DNA from: Allosalinactinospora lopnorensis
GTDB lineage: Bacteria > Actinomycetota > Actinomycetes > Streptosporangiales > Streptosporangiaceae
Direction of reading: 5' to 3'
Assembly: GCF_000981225.1 (NCBI RefSeq)
Contig: NZ_LAJC01000065.1
Span: 1-33,819, forward strand
DNA: 33,819 nt
Every line of letters begins with the position of its first letter. Within the stretch, counting starts at the first letter, position 1. Below, in pieces: positions 15,003 through 23,479 of this stretch. The notes under the pieces are model-generated. The model was given only the letters and a program-made list of their open reading frames with translations, was not told the DNA's origin and made no database searches. The position numbers were made by a program, and so were the translations under genes.

Positions 15003-16237
15003 GTGCCGACCCGGGACCCTGTCGTGTCCGCCGGCGGAGCGACCGCGAAACCCGATTCCGCCAACCGGATCCTGATAGCCGCGGACACCTTTCCGCCGGA
15101 TGTCAACGGGGCGAGCTACTTCACCCGCCGACTCGCCGCGGGCCTGGCGGCGCGCGGGCACGACATCCACGTGGTGTGCCCGTCGTCGGAGGGCCCTCCG
15201 GGCATCGAGCACGACGCCGGTGTCACTGTGCACCGCCTGCGTTCGGTGCCGGTGTCGGAGCATCCGCCCATGCGGGCCGCTCTGCCGATGGGCATCACCG
15301 GACACGGGGCCCGGCTCGTCAGCAGGCTCGCCCCGCAGGTAGTGCACGCCCAGAGCCATTTCACCGTCAGCCGCTGCGCGATCCGCTGCGGCCGCATGGC
15401 CGGTATCCCCGTTGTGCTGACCAACCACTTCATGCCCGAGAACCTGTTCGCGCACGCACGCGTCCCCGTGCGGTTGCACGGGTTTGTCGGCGCGCTCGCC
15501 TGGCGGGACATGATACGAGTGGCCCGCGGGGTCGACTATGTCACGACGCCCACCGAACGGGCGGCGTCGCTCCTCGCCCAGAAGGGATTCCGCGGCCATG
15601 TGGAGGCTGTCTCCTGCGGCATCGACCTGGAGCGCTTCCGCCCGCGCCCCGAAGGCGCGCGGCCGCACGCCGCCGGCTCGACCTGCCCGAGCGCGAGACC
15701 GCGGTGTTCGTCGGCCGCCTCGACGACGAGAAGCGCATCGGCGAGCTGATCCGGGCGCTGCCTCTTGTGCACCGGCACCGGGATCTGCAACTGGCGCTGG
15801 TGGGAACCGGACAGCAGCGGGCGGACCTGCGGCGGCTCGCCGAAGAACTCGGGGTGGCCGACCGGGTGCGTTTCCTGGGGTTCGTACCCGACGCGGACCT
15901 GTCGTCGGCTTATGCGGCCGCTGACCTGTTCGCCATCGCCAGCGTGGCCGAACTGCAGAGCATAGCCACGCTGGAGGCCATGTCGGCCGGGCTGCCGGTG
16001 GTGGCCGCCGACGCGCTCGCCCTGCCCCATCTGGTGCGCGAGGGGGAGAACGGCTCCCTCTTTCCCCCGGGCGACATCGAGGCCCTTGCCCGGTGCCTGG
16101 AGGGGGTCCTCGCCTCGGAGCAGCGGCGCGCGGCGATGGGGGAGGCCAGCAGGCGGATCGCGCAGACGCACGATCAGCAGCGCTCCCTGCGCCGGTTCGA
16201 GGAGATCTACCGAGCCATCCGGCCGCGGCGGAGGTGA
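15003..16237 (+). pseudogene. GT4-family glycosyltransferase, one-base frameshift
   Basis: The N-terminal half (15003 to about 15655) has the GT-B opening ILIAADTFPPDVNGASYFTRRLA, the HAQSHF strand, and VSCGIDLERFRP. The C-terminal half continues in a different frame, from LDLPERETAVFVGRLDDEKRI through RVRFLGFVPDADL to the nucleotide-sugar motif SVAELQSIATLEAMSAGLPVV. The register is lost between about 15655 and 15668 in a GCGCGGCCGC stretch, and one missing base restores a protein of about 411 residues. Family members transfer mannose or glucose to lipids such as phosphatidylinositol or diacylglycerol. The GTG start has a strong AGGAGGAGGA site. The acceptor is unknown. Confidence 0.85.
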
Positions 16238-16306
16238 CCGACCCGGGGTGGTGCTTCCCGCTCGCCGTTCAATTTCCGCAGTTTTTGCGAGCCCGCTCAG
16301 TGATAC

Positions 16307-16657
16307 ATGGTGTGCGCTGGAAAGAGAGCACATGTGTGGTTCGTTGGAGCAGGCCGGGAGAACAGCGTTGCTGCGCAGGCGGAGGATATCGTCGCCCAGC
16401 TCCGCCGCGCCGAGTGCGAGGCCGGCGCGTACGAGGCCGACATGGCCGTCTTCGAACGCGACCACGCGGAGCTGGACCGGTGTGTGCAGCGGCTGGAGGC
16501 CGAGCTGAGCGCACTGCGCCAGCGGCGCATCGAGGCCTATGCGCGGTGGTGGAACGCCCGCGAGGACCGCGACCGGTCGCTGCACATCGCCCGCCGCCTG
16601 CGGCGCCGCCTGGAGAGGGTGCGGCGCCGGTTCCGTTCCCTGGAGGGCTACACCTGA
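16307..16657 (+). CDS. Small coiled-coil protein of unknown function
   Basis: The frame encodes up to 116 residues. From about residue 20 on it is a continuous charged helix with heptad-like leucines (AELDRCVQRLEAELSALRQ), followed by an extremely arginine-rich segment (RRLRRRLERVRRRFRSLEGY), suggesting a coiled coil with a nucleic acid- or membrane-binding tail. I do not recognise a family. The first dozen codons have poor codon bias, so the true start is probably one of the internal GTG codons rather than the ATG at 16307. It is convergent with the LysR gene. Confidence 0.5.
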   Translation: MVCAGKRAHVWFVGAGRENSVAAQAEDIVAQLRRAECEAGAYEADMAVFERDHAELDRCVQRLEAELSALRQRRIEAYARWWNAREDRDRSLHIARRLRRRLERVRRRFRSLEGYT

Positions 16658-16676
16658 GGCCGACCGGCGCGGAGCG

Positions 16677-16723
16677 GGGCCGCGTCCCCGTTCGGCGGGC
16701 ACGGGGCGCCGAGAACGCGGCCC
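16677..16723. terminator. Nested stem-loop between convergent genes
   Basis: GGGCCGCGT (16677-16685) pairs with ACGCGGCCC (16715-16723), and inside it CCCCG (16686-16690) pairs with CGGGG (16702-16706). It lies between the coiled-coil gene and the LysR gene stops and probably ends transcription from both sides. Confidence 0.65.
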
Positions 16724-16727
16724 AGGC

Positions 16728-17675
16728 TCATGTGACCGGAGCTTTCTCCAGGGCGGCACCGAGAGAGCGGCGCACGTCGGCGGCCGCGGTCTCGATGGCG
16801 CGCATGGTCACGTCGATCGCCGGGCGCTGCACACTGGTGGCCCGGACGACGGCGTAGACGTCCCGGGAGGGGGCGTCTTCGGGCAGCCGGCGGAAGGCCA
16901 GGCCGGTCGTCCCCCCGTTCAGCGCGAGAGCGGGGACCGCGGCGATGCCGATGCCGCGGGAGACCAGGCTGAGGATGGTGCCGAGCCCTTCGAACTCCCA
17001 GGCCGCGGCGGGCGCACCGCCGACGTCGGCGAGCAGCCGGTCGGTACCGAAGCGGGAGGGTTCGCCCTGCGGGGCCGCGATCCACGCCTCGTCCAGCAGC
17101 CGGTGCAGTTCCACGGGCCGTTCCGGGTCGGCCAGGCGGTGGTCCTCGGGCACCGCGAGCACCATGGGGTCGTGCAGCAGGTGGACGTGCCGCAGCGTGC
17201 CCGCGCTGCTATCGGGCGCGCGGCCGGACCAGTCGTCCACCAGGGCGATGTCGACCTCGCCGGTGGCGACCTGGCGCGAGCCGGTGCTCTGCATCGTCTG
17301 GCGCAGCACCAGCTGCATGCCCTCGTGCCTGCGCAGGCTCTCCGCCAGCCGGGGTGCGAAGGCCACGGCGGCGGTGGGGAAGGCGGTCACCGTGACCCGA
17401 CCGAGGGCGACATCGGTCTGGGCGGCCAGTACCGATTCGGCGGCCTCCACCATCGCCAGGATCTGCTCGGCGTGTTCGGCCAGGAGCCGGCCGGAGTCCG
17501 TCAGCTCGGCACTGCGGGCGGTACGGTCCAGCAGTGGCGTTCCCGCCTCGCGTTCCAGGGTGGCCAACTGCTGGGAGATCGCCGAAGGGGTGTAACCGAG
17601 CGCCTGAGCCGTGGCCGCGATCGTGCCCTGATCACGGAATTCTTTGAGGATCTGTAACCGCAGCAGGTCAAGCAT
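16728..17675 (-). CDS. LysR-family transcriptional regulator
   Basis: The 315-residue protein has the LysR winged helix-turn-helix at residues about 3-60 (LRLQILKEFRDQGTIAATAQALGYTPSAISQQLATLE). A linker helix follows, and then a periplasmic-binding-protein-like effector domain (GRVTVTAFPTAAVAFAP, VDIALVDDW, SLVSRGIGIAAVPAL). It is divergent from the aminotransferase gene, and an inverted repeat lies between them. LysR proteins usually control the divergent neighbour, with a small-molecule coinducer. The coinducer might be the amino acid or keto acid handled by the aminotransferase; that is inference. Confidence 0.92.
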   Translation of the reverse strand: MLDLLRLQILKEFRDQGTIAATAQALGYTPSAISQQLATLEREAGTPLLDRTARSAELTDSGRLLAEHAEQILAMVEAAESVLAAQTDVALGRVTVTAFPTAAVAFAPRLAESLRRHEGMQLVLRQTMQSTGSRQVATGEVDIALVDDWSGRAPDSSAGTLRHVHLLHDPMVLAVPEDHRLADPERPVELHRLLDEAWIAAPQGEPSRFGTDRLLADVGGAPAAAWEFEGLGTILSLVSRGIGIAAVPALALNGGTTGLAFRRLPEDAPSRDVYAVVRATSVQRPAIDVTMRAIETAAADVRRSLGAALEKAPVT

Positions 17676-17691
17676 AAGGCCACCTTACGCT

Positions 17692-17724
17692 ATCCATCGA
17701 AAAGACTCGCTTGTACTGATGGAT
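17692..17724. promoter_or_regulatory. Inverted repeat in the LysR/aminotransferase divergent region
   Basis: ATCCATC (17692-17698) and GATGGAT (17718-17724) are exact reverse complements with a 19-nt spacer, starting 16 bases upstream of the LysR gene. LysR boxes often have the form T-N11-A, so this longer-spaced dyad may be two half sites or a partner repressor's site. Confidence 0.5.
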
Positions 17725-17809
17725 GGAACGGGGCAGGCTGAAGGGCAACCGGTCGGCGGAGTCCGGCCGGTGGTTCCCGAGACCCGGACGATGCGGAGTT
17801 GAAAACCAC

Positions 17810-19108
17810 ATGTCTGTCACTGTGTCCGCAACCCTCGCTGTCAACGAAGCGTTGGCCGAGAAGCGGCGCCAGGGGCTCCCCGTTCTCCCCCTGGGGTTCG
17901 GTGAGGCCGGTCTGCCCGTGCACCCCGGAATGCGGGATGCCCTGGCGTTGGGAGGTGACAGAAACGCCTACGGGCCCGTCGCTGGTACGTCCGAGCTCCG
18001 TACAGCGGCGGCCGGCTACTGGGAACGCCGCGGGTTGCCGACCGACCCTGATCTGGTGGTCTCCGGACCGGGCAGCAAGCCGTTGCTCTACAGCCTACTG
18101 CTGAGTATCGGCGGCGACACCGCTATCGCCGCGCCGAGCTGGGTGAGCTATGCGGCGCAGGCCCAGCTCGCCGGGCACCGCCCCCTGCTGATCCCCACGG
18201 CACCCGCTCAGGGGGGCGCTCCCCAGCCCGACCTGCTCGCGGCTACCGTATCCGCGGCGCGTGCCGAGGGGCGCGACGTCCGCAGCGTCATCGTCACCCT
18301 TCCCGACAACCCCACCGGGACCGTCGCCTCGCGCTGCACGATGCAGCGGCTCGCCGAAGTGGCGCGCGAGCTCGACCTGTTCATCATCTCCGACGAGATC
18401 TACCGCGATCTCGTCTACGACCCCGGGACGGTCGTGCACAGTCCCGCGGAGTTCGCACCCGAGCGCACTGTGATCTCCACCGGGCTCAGCAAGAACCTGG
18501 CGCTCGGCGGCTGGCGGCTCGGTGTCACACGGCTGCCCGACAGCGAGCTCGGCCACCGGCTCCGCGACGACCTGCTCGGTGTGGTCAGCGAGATCTGGTC
18601 CAGCCCCGCTGCGCCCATCCAGCAGGCCGCCGTCCACGCCTTCGAGGAGCCCGCCGAGCTCGTCGATCACATCGCGCGCAGCCGCAGGCTGCACGGGCTG
18701 GTCGCGCGTGCGGTCACCGACCGGTTCGTGGCCGCCGGCGCGATGGTGGTGGCCCCGCAGGCGGCCTTCTACCTCTACCCGGACTTCGAGGGGTGGCGCG
18801 GCCGCCTCGCCGCTGACCACGACGTCACCACCGGCCCGGAACTCGCCGCGTTCCTGCTGGACGAGTACGGCATGGGCGTGCTTCCGGCGGTGGAGTTCGG
18901 CGAGAGCGAGGACGCGCTGCGGGTGCGCGTCGCCACCAGCCTTCTCTACGGCGAGACCGAGGCGCAGCGCTACGCCGCGCTCGCCGCGGACGACCCCACG
19001 GCGCTGCCCTGGATCCGCGCCCACCTCGACCGGCTCAGCGAGGTACTGGCCGACGTCACCGTCGGTGCCGGACAGGCGAGCCTGCTCTCCCGCGCCCGGC
19101 TGAACTGA
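17810..19108 (+). CDS. PLP-dependent class I/II aminotransferase
   Basis: This fold-type I enzyme transfers an amino group between an amino acid and a 2-oxo acid. The 432-residue protein shows the cofactor motifs: LPDNPTGT near residues 164-171, ISDEIYRDLVYD for phosphate and pyridine contacts, and the Schiff-base lysine K228 in STGLSKNLALGGWRLG. The ATG at 17810 (MSVTVSATLAVNEA) has GGAG upstream. A longer frame from 17723 lacks family content and has a poor coding pattern. It is divergent from a LysR regulator that probably controls it. The amino acid substrate cannot be told from the sequence; aspartate/aromatic-type or biosynthetic roles are all possible. Confidence 0.88.
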   Translation: MSVTVSATLAVNEALAEKRRQGLPVLPLGFGEAGLPVHPGMRDALALGGDRNAYGPVAGTSELRTAAAGYWERRGLPTDPDLVVSGPGSKPLLYSLLLSIGGDTAIAAPSWVSYAAQAQLAGHRPLLIPTAPAQGGAPQPDLLAATVSAARAEGRDVRSVIVTLPDNPTGTVASRCTMQRLAEVARELDLFIISDEIYRDLVYDPGTVVHSPAEFAPERTVISTGLSKNLALGGWRLGVTRLPDSELGHRLRDDLLGVVSEIWSSPAAPIQQAAVHAFEEPAELVDHIARSRRLHGLVARAVTDRFVAAGAMVVAPQAAFYLYPDFEGWRGRLAADHDVTTGPELAAFLLDEYGMGVLPAVEFGESEDALRVRVATSLLYGETEAQRYAALAADDPTALPWIRAHLDRLSEVLADVTVGAGQASLLSRARLN

Positions 19109-19123
19109 CGGAGGCGAAGGACA

Positions 19124-19151
19124 GGACCGGTCAGCGCGGAAGGGCCGGTCC
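19124..19151. terminator. Terminator hairpin between aminotransferase and mannosyltransferase genes
   Basis: GGACCGG (19124-19130) pairs with CCGGTCC (19145-19151) around 14 nt, between two convergent stops. Flanking GGAGGCG and CGCCCTCC may extend the stem. Confidence 0.55.
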
Positions 19152-19185
19152 CGCCCTCCGCCAACGCAGGCCACGTTAGCGGGTT

Positions 19186-20373
19186 TCATGCCCGCGGTCG
19201 CGCGTGGGGCACCAGTGCGTGGCTCGGGGCGATCACCGATCGGTAGTGGCCGATGAGCTGATCGCCGATGACCTCCCAGCCGCGCCCCTCGACGGTCTCC
19301 CGAGCGGCGGCCGCCATGCGCGCCCGCAGGGCCGCGTTGTGGATCAGCCGGCCGGCGGCGACCCGCAGCTCCCGCGCCGAGTCCGGGGTGTACAGCAGGC
19401 CGTTGTGCTCCGGGAACACCAGGTCCAGCGGTCCGCCCGACGCGGGGGCCACCACGGGCACACCGGAGGCCAGCGCCTCCTGCACCGCCTGACAGAACGT
19501 CTCGTCGGCGCCGGTGTGCACGAAGACGTCCAGCGACGCGTAGATCCGGGACAGCTCCTCCCCTGTGCGCTGGCCGAGAAACTCCGCTCCGGGGATTCTC
19601 CTGCGCAGCCGGGCGCGGTCGGGACCGTCGCCCACGATCACCACCCGCACCCCGCGTAGCCGCGCGACGTGGGCGAGCAGGTCGACGCGCTTGTCGCGTG
19701 CCAGTCGGCCGACGAAGCCGACGATGGCCTCGCCGTTGCGGGCCAGGCTCTGCCGCAGCCCCTCGTCTCGGTGGCGCGGGTGGAAACGCTCGCCGTCCAC
19801 TCCGCGCTGCCACAGGCTCAGCCGGGGCAGACCGTGGTCGGCGAGCGTTTGCAGGGTCGCCGACGACGGCACCAGGGTGCGGTCCACGGCGGCGTGCAGG
19901 CGGCGCAGGAACGGCCAGAGCGCGTCGCCGCCCGGGATGCCGTAGCGGCCGGCGAAACCGGGCAGGTCGGTCTGGTAGACGGCCACGGTCGGCAGCGCCC
20001 AGCGGCGGGCCGCCTCCACCGCGGCCTGTCCCAGTAGAACAGGGGAGGCCAGGTGCACCACGTCGGGCTCGAAAGCGCGCAACGCAGCGGTGACGAGGCG
20101 CCGCGCGGGCAACCCGAGCGCGAACTCGCGGTACCCCGGAAGCGGGACGCCGGGCAGGCGCACCACCGGGAAACCCGCGTACGAGGACGGGCCCGCCCCC
20201 GGAGCGAGGACCAGGGCCCGGTGGTCCCGGGCAGCGAGGTGCTCGGCGATTCGGCAGACCGAGTTGGTGACGCCGTTGACCTGCGGCAGGAATGACTCGG
20301 TCACGATCGCCACGCGCAGTGGCGCGGCGGGGTCGTGGGCGGAGGACGGGGAAGACGCGGATACGGGGGACAT
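19186..20373 (-). CDS. mgtA: GDP-mannose-dependent alpha-mannosyltransferase (MgtA-like, GT4)
   Basis: The 395-residue protein is a GT-B glycosyltransferase. The N-terminal domain opens IVTESFLPQVNGVTNSVCRIAEHL and includes DVVHLASPVLLGQAA and YQTDLPGFAGRYG. The C-terminal domain has VGFVGRLARDKRVDLL and the donor-site E-x7-E motif in GADETFCQAVQEALASG. These match actinobacterial MgtA-type enzymes, which add mannose to membrane glycolipid anchors in lipomannan-like polymers at the cytoplasmic face. The start is the ATG at 20371-20373, which follows GGGAG; an upstream start would add 11 residues without family content. It is transcribed alone. Confidence 0.88.
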   Translation of the reverse strand: MSPVSASSPSSAHDPAAPLRVAIVTESFLPQVNGVTNSVCRIAEHLAARDHRALVLAPGAGPSSYAGFPVVRLPGVPLPGYREFALGLPARRLVTAALRAFEPDVVHLASPVLLGQAAVEAARRWALPTVAVYQTDLPGFAGRYGIPGGDALWPFLRRLHAAVDRTLVPSSATLQTLADHGLPRLSLWQRGVDGERFHPRHRDEGLRQSLARNGEAIVGFVGRLARDKRVDLLAHVARLRGVRVVIVGDGPDRARLRRRIPGAEFLGQRTGEELSRIYASLDVFVHTGADETFCQAVQEALASGVPVVAPASGGPLDLVFPEHNGLLYTPDSARELRVAAGRLIHNAALRARMAAAARETVEGRGWEVIGDQLIGHYRSVIAPSHALVPHARPRA

Positions 20374-20573
20374 GACGTTCTCCCAACGTCGGGGGGCTCC
20401 TGGCACGCACGCTAGGCCGGCTGTGTTAATCCGCCCGGACCTGCGGTGAACGCCTGGTCGACGATCTCCTGCCCACGGTGCGACGTTCCGGTGCCGCGTC
20501 GGGACGCCCGTGTCGCGGCGATCCGCTATAAGCTCGCGAGCCAGCGCCGCTTTGAGAAGTGAGGAGACCTCCG

Positions 20574-20825
20574 GTGACCCTTGTCGAATGGGCGGAACAG
20601 GTCTGCGCCGAACTAGAGCTCTCCGAGCAGATCGGCAAGGCCGACGTCGACCGCGTGCTCAGTCTGGCCAAGGACGCCGCGCACTCGGTCGCTCGCCCCG
20701 CTGCCCCGCTGACCACCTACCTGCTCGGTATCGCCGTCGGTCGGGGGGCCGACCCCGCTGAGGCGGCCGCCGCGTTGAGCAGGCTCTCGCTGGAGCAGGC
20801 GTCGGGCCCGGCGGACGACGGCTGA
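20574..20825 (+). CDS. DUF6457 small protein
   Basis: This 83-residue helical protein reads LVEWAEQVCAELELSE, then VLSLAKDAAHSVARPAAPLTTYLLGIAVGRG, the hallmark of the DUF6457 family, whose function is unknown. Members are also found fused to the molybdenum cofactor guanylyltransferase MobA, hinting at a cofactor-related partner role, but no such gene lies here. The GTG at 20574 follows GAGGAG at 7-nt spacing. It is followed after 213 bases by the symporter gene. Confidence 0.75.
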   Translation: MTLVEWAEQVCAELELSEQIGKADVDRVLSLAKDAAHSVARPAAPLTTYLLGIAVGRGADPAEAAAALSRLSLEQASGPADDG

Positions 20826-21038
20826 TCCTTCGGATCCTTACCGGTCACCCGCCCCGCAGGTGCAACCAGTGTGAGGAGTAAACGTGACGTGTACGTAACG
20901 AAGCGGTGCGAACCTGCCGGTGCGCCGCGCCCCGCTGACGTCCACGGTGCGTGAGACCGTCATCGCCCCGGCGGTGCCACAAGCGATCTGGGGATGGCGG
21001 AACGCGTCCCCCATATCCAATCGATAGGGAGTCCGCTC
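20826..21038. other. 213-base leader region of the symporter gene
   Basis: No gene is evident. A GTGAC-n6-GTAAC arrangement at 20884-20899 loosely resembles a GlnR site (GTnAC-n6-GaAAC) but matches incompletely. I looked for the paired aptamers of a glycine riboswitch, common ahead of AGCS genes, and did not find their conserved elements. The ribosome site AGGGAG is at 21026-21031. Confidence 0.35.
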
Positions 21039-22457
21039 ATGGAGCAACTCCAGGACATGTTGACCCTGGTTTCAGAAACCATCTGGAGCGAGTATGTTCT
21101 GATTCCGCTGCTGCTGATCACCGGCCTGTTCCTGACGATCCGGCTGCGCCTGCTGCAGTTCCACAAGCTGTTCCACGCGCTGTGGTTGGCGCTGATCCGG
21201 CGCAAGGAGCACACCGACGTCGAAGGCGACATCTCGCACTACCAGGCGCTGAGCACGGCACTCGCCGCCACGGTCGGTGTCGGCAACATCGCCGGGGCCG
21301 GGCTGGCGATCGGCATCGGCGGCCCCGGCGCGCTGTTCTGGATGTGGATGACCGGTCTGGTCGGGATGGCCACCAAGTACAGCGAGGCGCTGCTCGGGGT
21401 GAAGTACCGGCAGAGGGACAGCGTCGGCAAGCAGAGCGGCGGCCCGATGTTCTACCTCCGGAACGGCCTGCCCGGCGGCCTGGGAATGACGCTGGGTGTG
21501 CTCTTCGCCGTGTTCGGGGCGATCGCCGCGTTCGGCATCGGCAACGGCACCCAGGCCAACACCGTCTCCCAGCAGCTGGAGAGCGTGTGGAACGTCCCGA
21601 CGTGGGTGGCCGGCGTCGGGATGGTCATCCTCGCCGGAGCGGTCATCATCGGCGGCATCAAGAGCATCGGCCGGGTCGCCGCCGGGATCGTCCCGGTGAT
21701 GATCCTGCTCTACATCGCGATCACGCTGCTCGTCCTGCTGGTGCATGTCGGCGACCTCCCCGCGGCGTTCGCGCTCGTGTTCACCGACGCCTTCACGGGA
21801 ACGGCGCCGGTCGGCGGGTTCGCCGGTTCCACGGTGCTCATCGCGATACAGATGGGCGTCGCGCGCGGCATCTTCTCCAACGAGTCCGGCCTGGGCACCG
21901 GGGCGATCGCCGCCGCAGCGGCCAAGACCGACCAGCCCGTGCGCCAGGCCATGGTCTCGATGACCCAGACCTTCATCGACACCCTGGTCGTCGTCACCAT
22001 GACCTGCATGGTCATTATCGTCACCGGTGTCTGGGAAGTGGAGGACGCCGAGGACGGCTCGCTGCTGACGTCGCAGGCGCTGACAGAAGGACTGAGCGCC
22101 ATCTCGCCCGGGATCGCCCCGATCGGCGGCTACGCCGTGGCGCTCGCGGTCGCGGTCTTCGCCTTCACCACGATCCTCGGCTGGTCCTACTACGGCGACC
22201 GCTGCATCGACTTCCTCTTCGGCCACCGGGGCGTCGTTCCGTACCGGGTGCTGTTCGTCGCGGTGATCTTCGTGGGCGCCACGTCCGAACTGGAGCTCGT
22301 CTGGCTCTTCAGCGACATCGCCAACGGCCTGATGGCGCTGCCCAACCTGGTCGGGCTGCTGCTGCTGTCGCCGGTGGTCGTCGCGGAGACCAAGCGCTAC
22401 TTCGCCAACCCCGACTGGAAGAACCCCGACGTCAAGGTCGTCGACGTTCGGGACTGA
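21039..22457 (+). CDS. Sodium:alanine/glycine symporter (AGCS family)
   Basis: This 472-residue inner-membrane protein imports alanine or glycine with sodium. It has about ten or eleven membrane spans with the family signatures: TVGVGNIAGAGLAIGIGGPGALFWMWMTGLVGMATKYSE near the N-terminus, GGPMFYLRNGL, and SNESGLGTGAIAAAAAKTDQPVRQ in the centre. FTTILGWSYYGDRCIDFLFG follows near the end. The start at ATG 21039 follows AGGGAG at 7 nt; an in-frame ATG at 20994 lacks such a site. It is a single transcription unit ending in a very strong terminator. Confidence 0.94.
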   Translation: MEQLQDMLTLVSETIWSEYVLIPLLLITGLFLTIRLRLLQFHKLFHALWLALIRRKEHTDVEGDISHYQALSTALAATVGVGNIAGAGLAIGIGGPGALFWMWMTGLVGMATKYSEALLGVKYRQRDSVGKQSGGPMFYLRNGLPGGLGMTLGVLFAVFGAIAAFGIGNGTQANTVSQQLESVWNVPTWVAGVGMVILAGAVIIGGIKSIGRVAAGIVPVMILLYIAITLLVLLVHVGDLPAAFALVFTDAFTGTAPVGGFAGSTVLIAIQMGVARGIFSNESGLGTGAIAAAAAKTDQPVRQAMVSMTQTFIDTLVVVTMTCMVIIVTGVWEVEDAEDGSLLTSQALTEGLSAISPGIAPIGGYAVALAVAVFAFTTILGWSYYGDRCIDFLFGHRGVVPYRVLFVAVIFVGATSELELVWLFSDIANGLMALPNLVGLLLLSPVVVAETKRYFANPDWKNPDVKVVDVRD

Positions 22458-22477
22458 CCCGCCGGGTCCGAGTGAAC

Positions 22478-22512
22478 AGGGGCCGCCCCGCTGATCGAGC
22501 GGGGCGGCCCCT
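22478..22512. terminator. Strong bidirectional terminator between symporter and thiD
   Basis: Arms of 15 nt (22478-22492 and 22498-22512) pair perfectly around a GATCG loop and are followed by CTGTATT. It lies between two convergent stops. Confidence 0.9.
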
Positions 22513-22559
22513 CTGTATTCCGGTCCGCCGGCCGGTTCCGCGGTCCGGGCCGGCGCCGG

Positions 22560-23381
22560 TCAGTCGTCCAGCGGAGCACCCCACCAGGCGTGGAAGTGGT
22601 GGACCGGGCCCTTGCCGCGGCCGACGTCCAGGTCGTCGGCGTAGCGCAGCGACTTGGTCAGGTACTCCTTGGCGTCGCGCACGGCCTCGTAGAAGTCGCG
22701 GCGCTGCGGGCGCAGCGCCGCGATGGCCGACGACAGGGTGCAGCCGGTGCCGTGCGTGTTCTTGGTGGGCAGGCGCTCGGCGGAGAACGCCTGAGGGGAA
22801 GAGCCCGGCTCCACGAGCAGATCGGTGCTGCTCTGCCCGCTGAGGTGGCCGCCCTTGAGCAGCACCCGCTTGGCGCCCGCGTCGAGCAGGCGGCCGGCCT
22901 GCGTCCGCATCGCCGACAGACCGTGCACCTCCTCCTCGCGGAGCAGTTCGGCGGCTTCCGGAAGGTTCGGGGTGATGAGGTCGGCGCGCGGCAGCAGCTC
23001 GTCGCGGACCGCGTCGATCGCCTCGGCCGGCAGGAGCCGGTCGCCGCTCTTGGCCACCATCACGGGGTCGAGGACCACGTTCTGCAGCCCGTAGCCGTCG
23101 ATGGCCTCGGCCACCGCGCCGATGACCTCGGTGCCGCCCAGCATGCCGATCTTGACCGCGTCCACGCGGACGTCGGACAGCAGCGTGTCGAGCTGGGCGC
23201 TGACGAACTCCGGCGGAACCGCGTGCACGCCCGTCACTCCGGTCGTGGACTGGGCGGTGAGAGCGGTGATCACGCACATCCCGTAGCCGCCGAGCGCGGA
23301 GAATGTCTTGACGTCGGCCTGGATCCCGGCCCCTCCGCTGGGATCGCTCCCGGCGATGGACAGGATGTTGTAAACGGTCAA
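22560..23381 (-). CDS. thiD: Hydroxymethylpyrimidine/phosphomethylpyrimidine kinase
   Basis: ThiD phosphorylates hydroxymethylpyrimidine and its monophosphate in thiamine pyrophosphate synthesis. The 273-residue ribokinase-like protein shows ILSIAGSDPSGGAGIQADVKTF at the N-terminus, VKIGMLGG, VLDPVMVAKSG, LITPNLPEA, and the anion-hole THGTGCTLSSAIAA near residue 215. The start reads as TTG at 23379-23381, behind AAGGA; no ATG or GTG fits the family N-terminus. No thi-box riboswitch features are seen upstream, and no other thiamine genes are nearby, so it may act in salvage. Its C-terminal extension after the kinase core (GKGPVHHFHAWWGAPLDD) is short. Confidence 0.94.
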   Translation of the reverse strand: MTVYNILSIAGSDPSGGAGIQADVKTFSALGGYGMCVITALTAQSTTGVTGVHAVPPEFVSAQLDTLLSDVRVDAVKIGMLGGTEVIGAVAEAIDGYGLQNVVLDPVMVAKSGDRLLPAEAIDAVRDELLPRADLITPNLPEAAELLREEEVHGLSAMRTQAGRLLDAGAKRVLLKGGHLSGQSSTDLLVEPGSSPQAFSAERLPTKNTHGTGCTLSSAIAALRPQRRDFYEAVRDAKEYLTKSLRYADDLDVGRGKGPVHHFHAWWGAPLDD

Positions 23382-23479
23382 CGGCGGTCCTTCGTTAGTA
23401 CGACCCGGGTCAGGTCCAACGAGGCGGGCGCGCGCCCGGGTTCTGCTGCTCCCGGCGCCCCTCGTCCCTCACCAGGCTC

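Noticed and set aside
14099-16237. Specialised-metabolite gene cluster
   Set aside because: The transporter, two glycosyltransferases and aminotransferase lie in separate transcription units without any core biosynthetic enzyme, so they look like ordinary chromosomal genes.
20826-21038. Glycine riboswitch before the AGCS symporter
   Set aside because: The region is close to the size of a single aptamer but lacks the conserved GGAGA-type and CUGAC-type elements of the tandem glycine aptamer.
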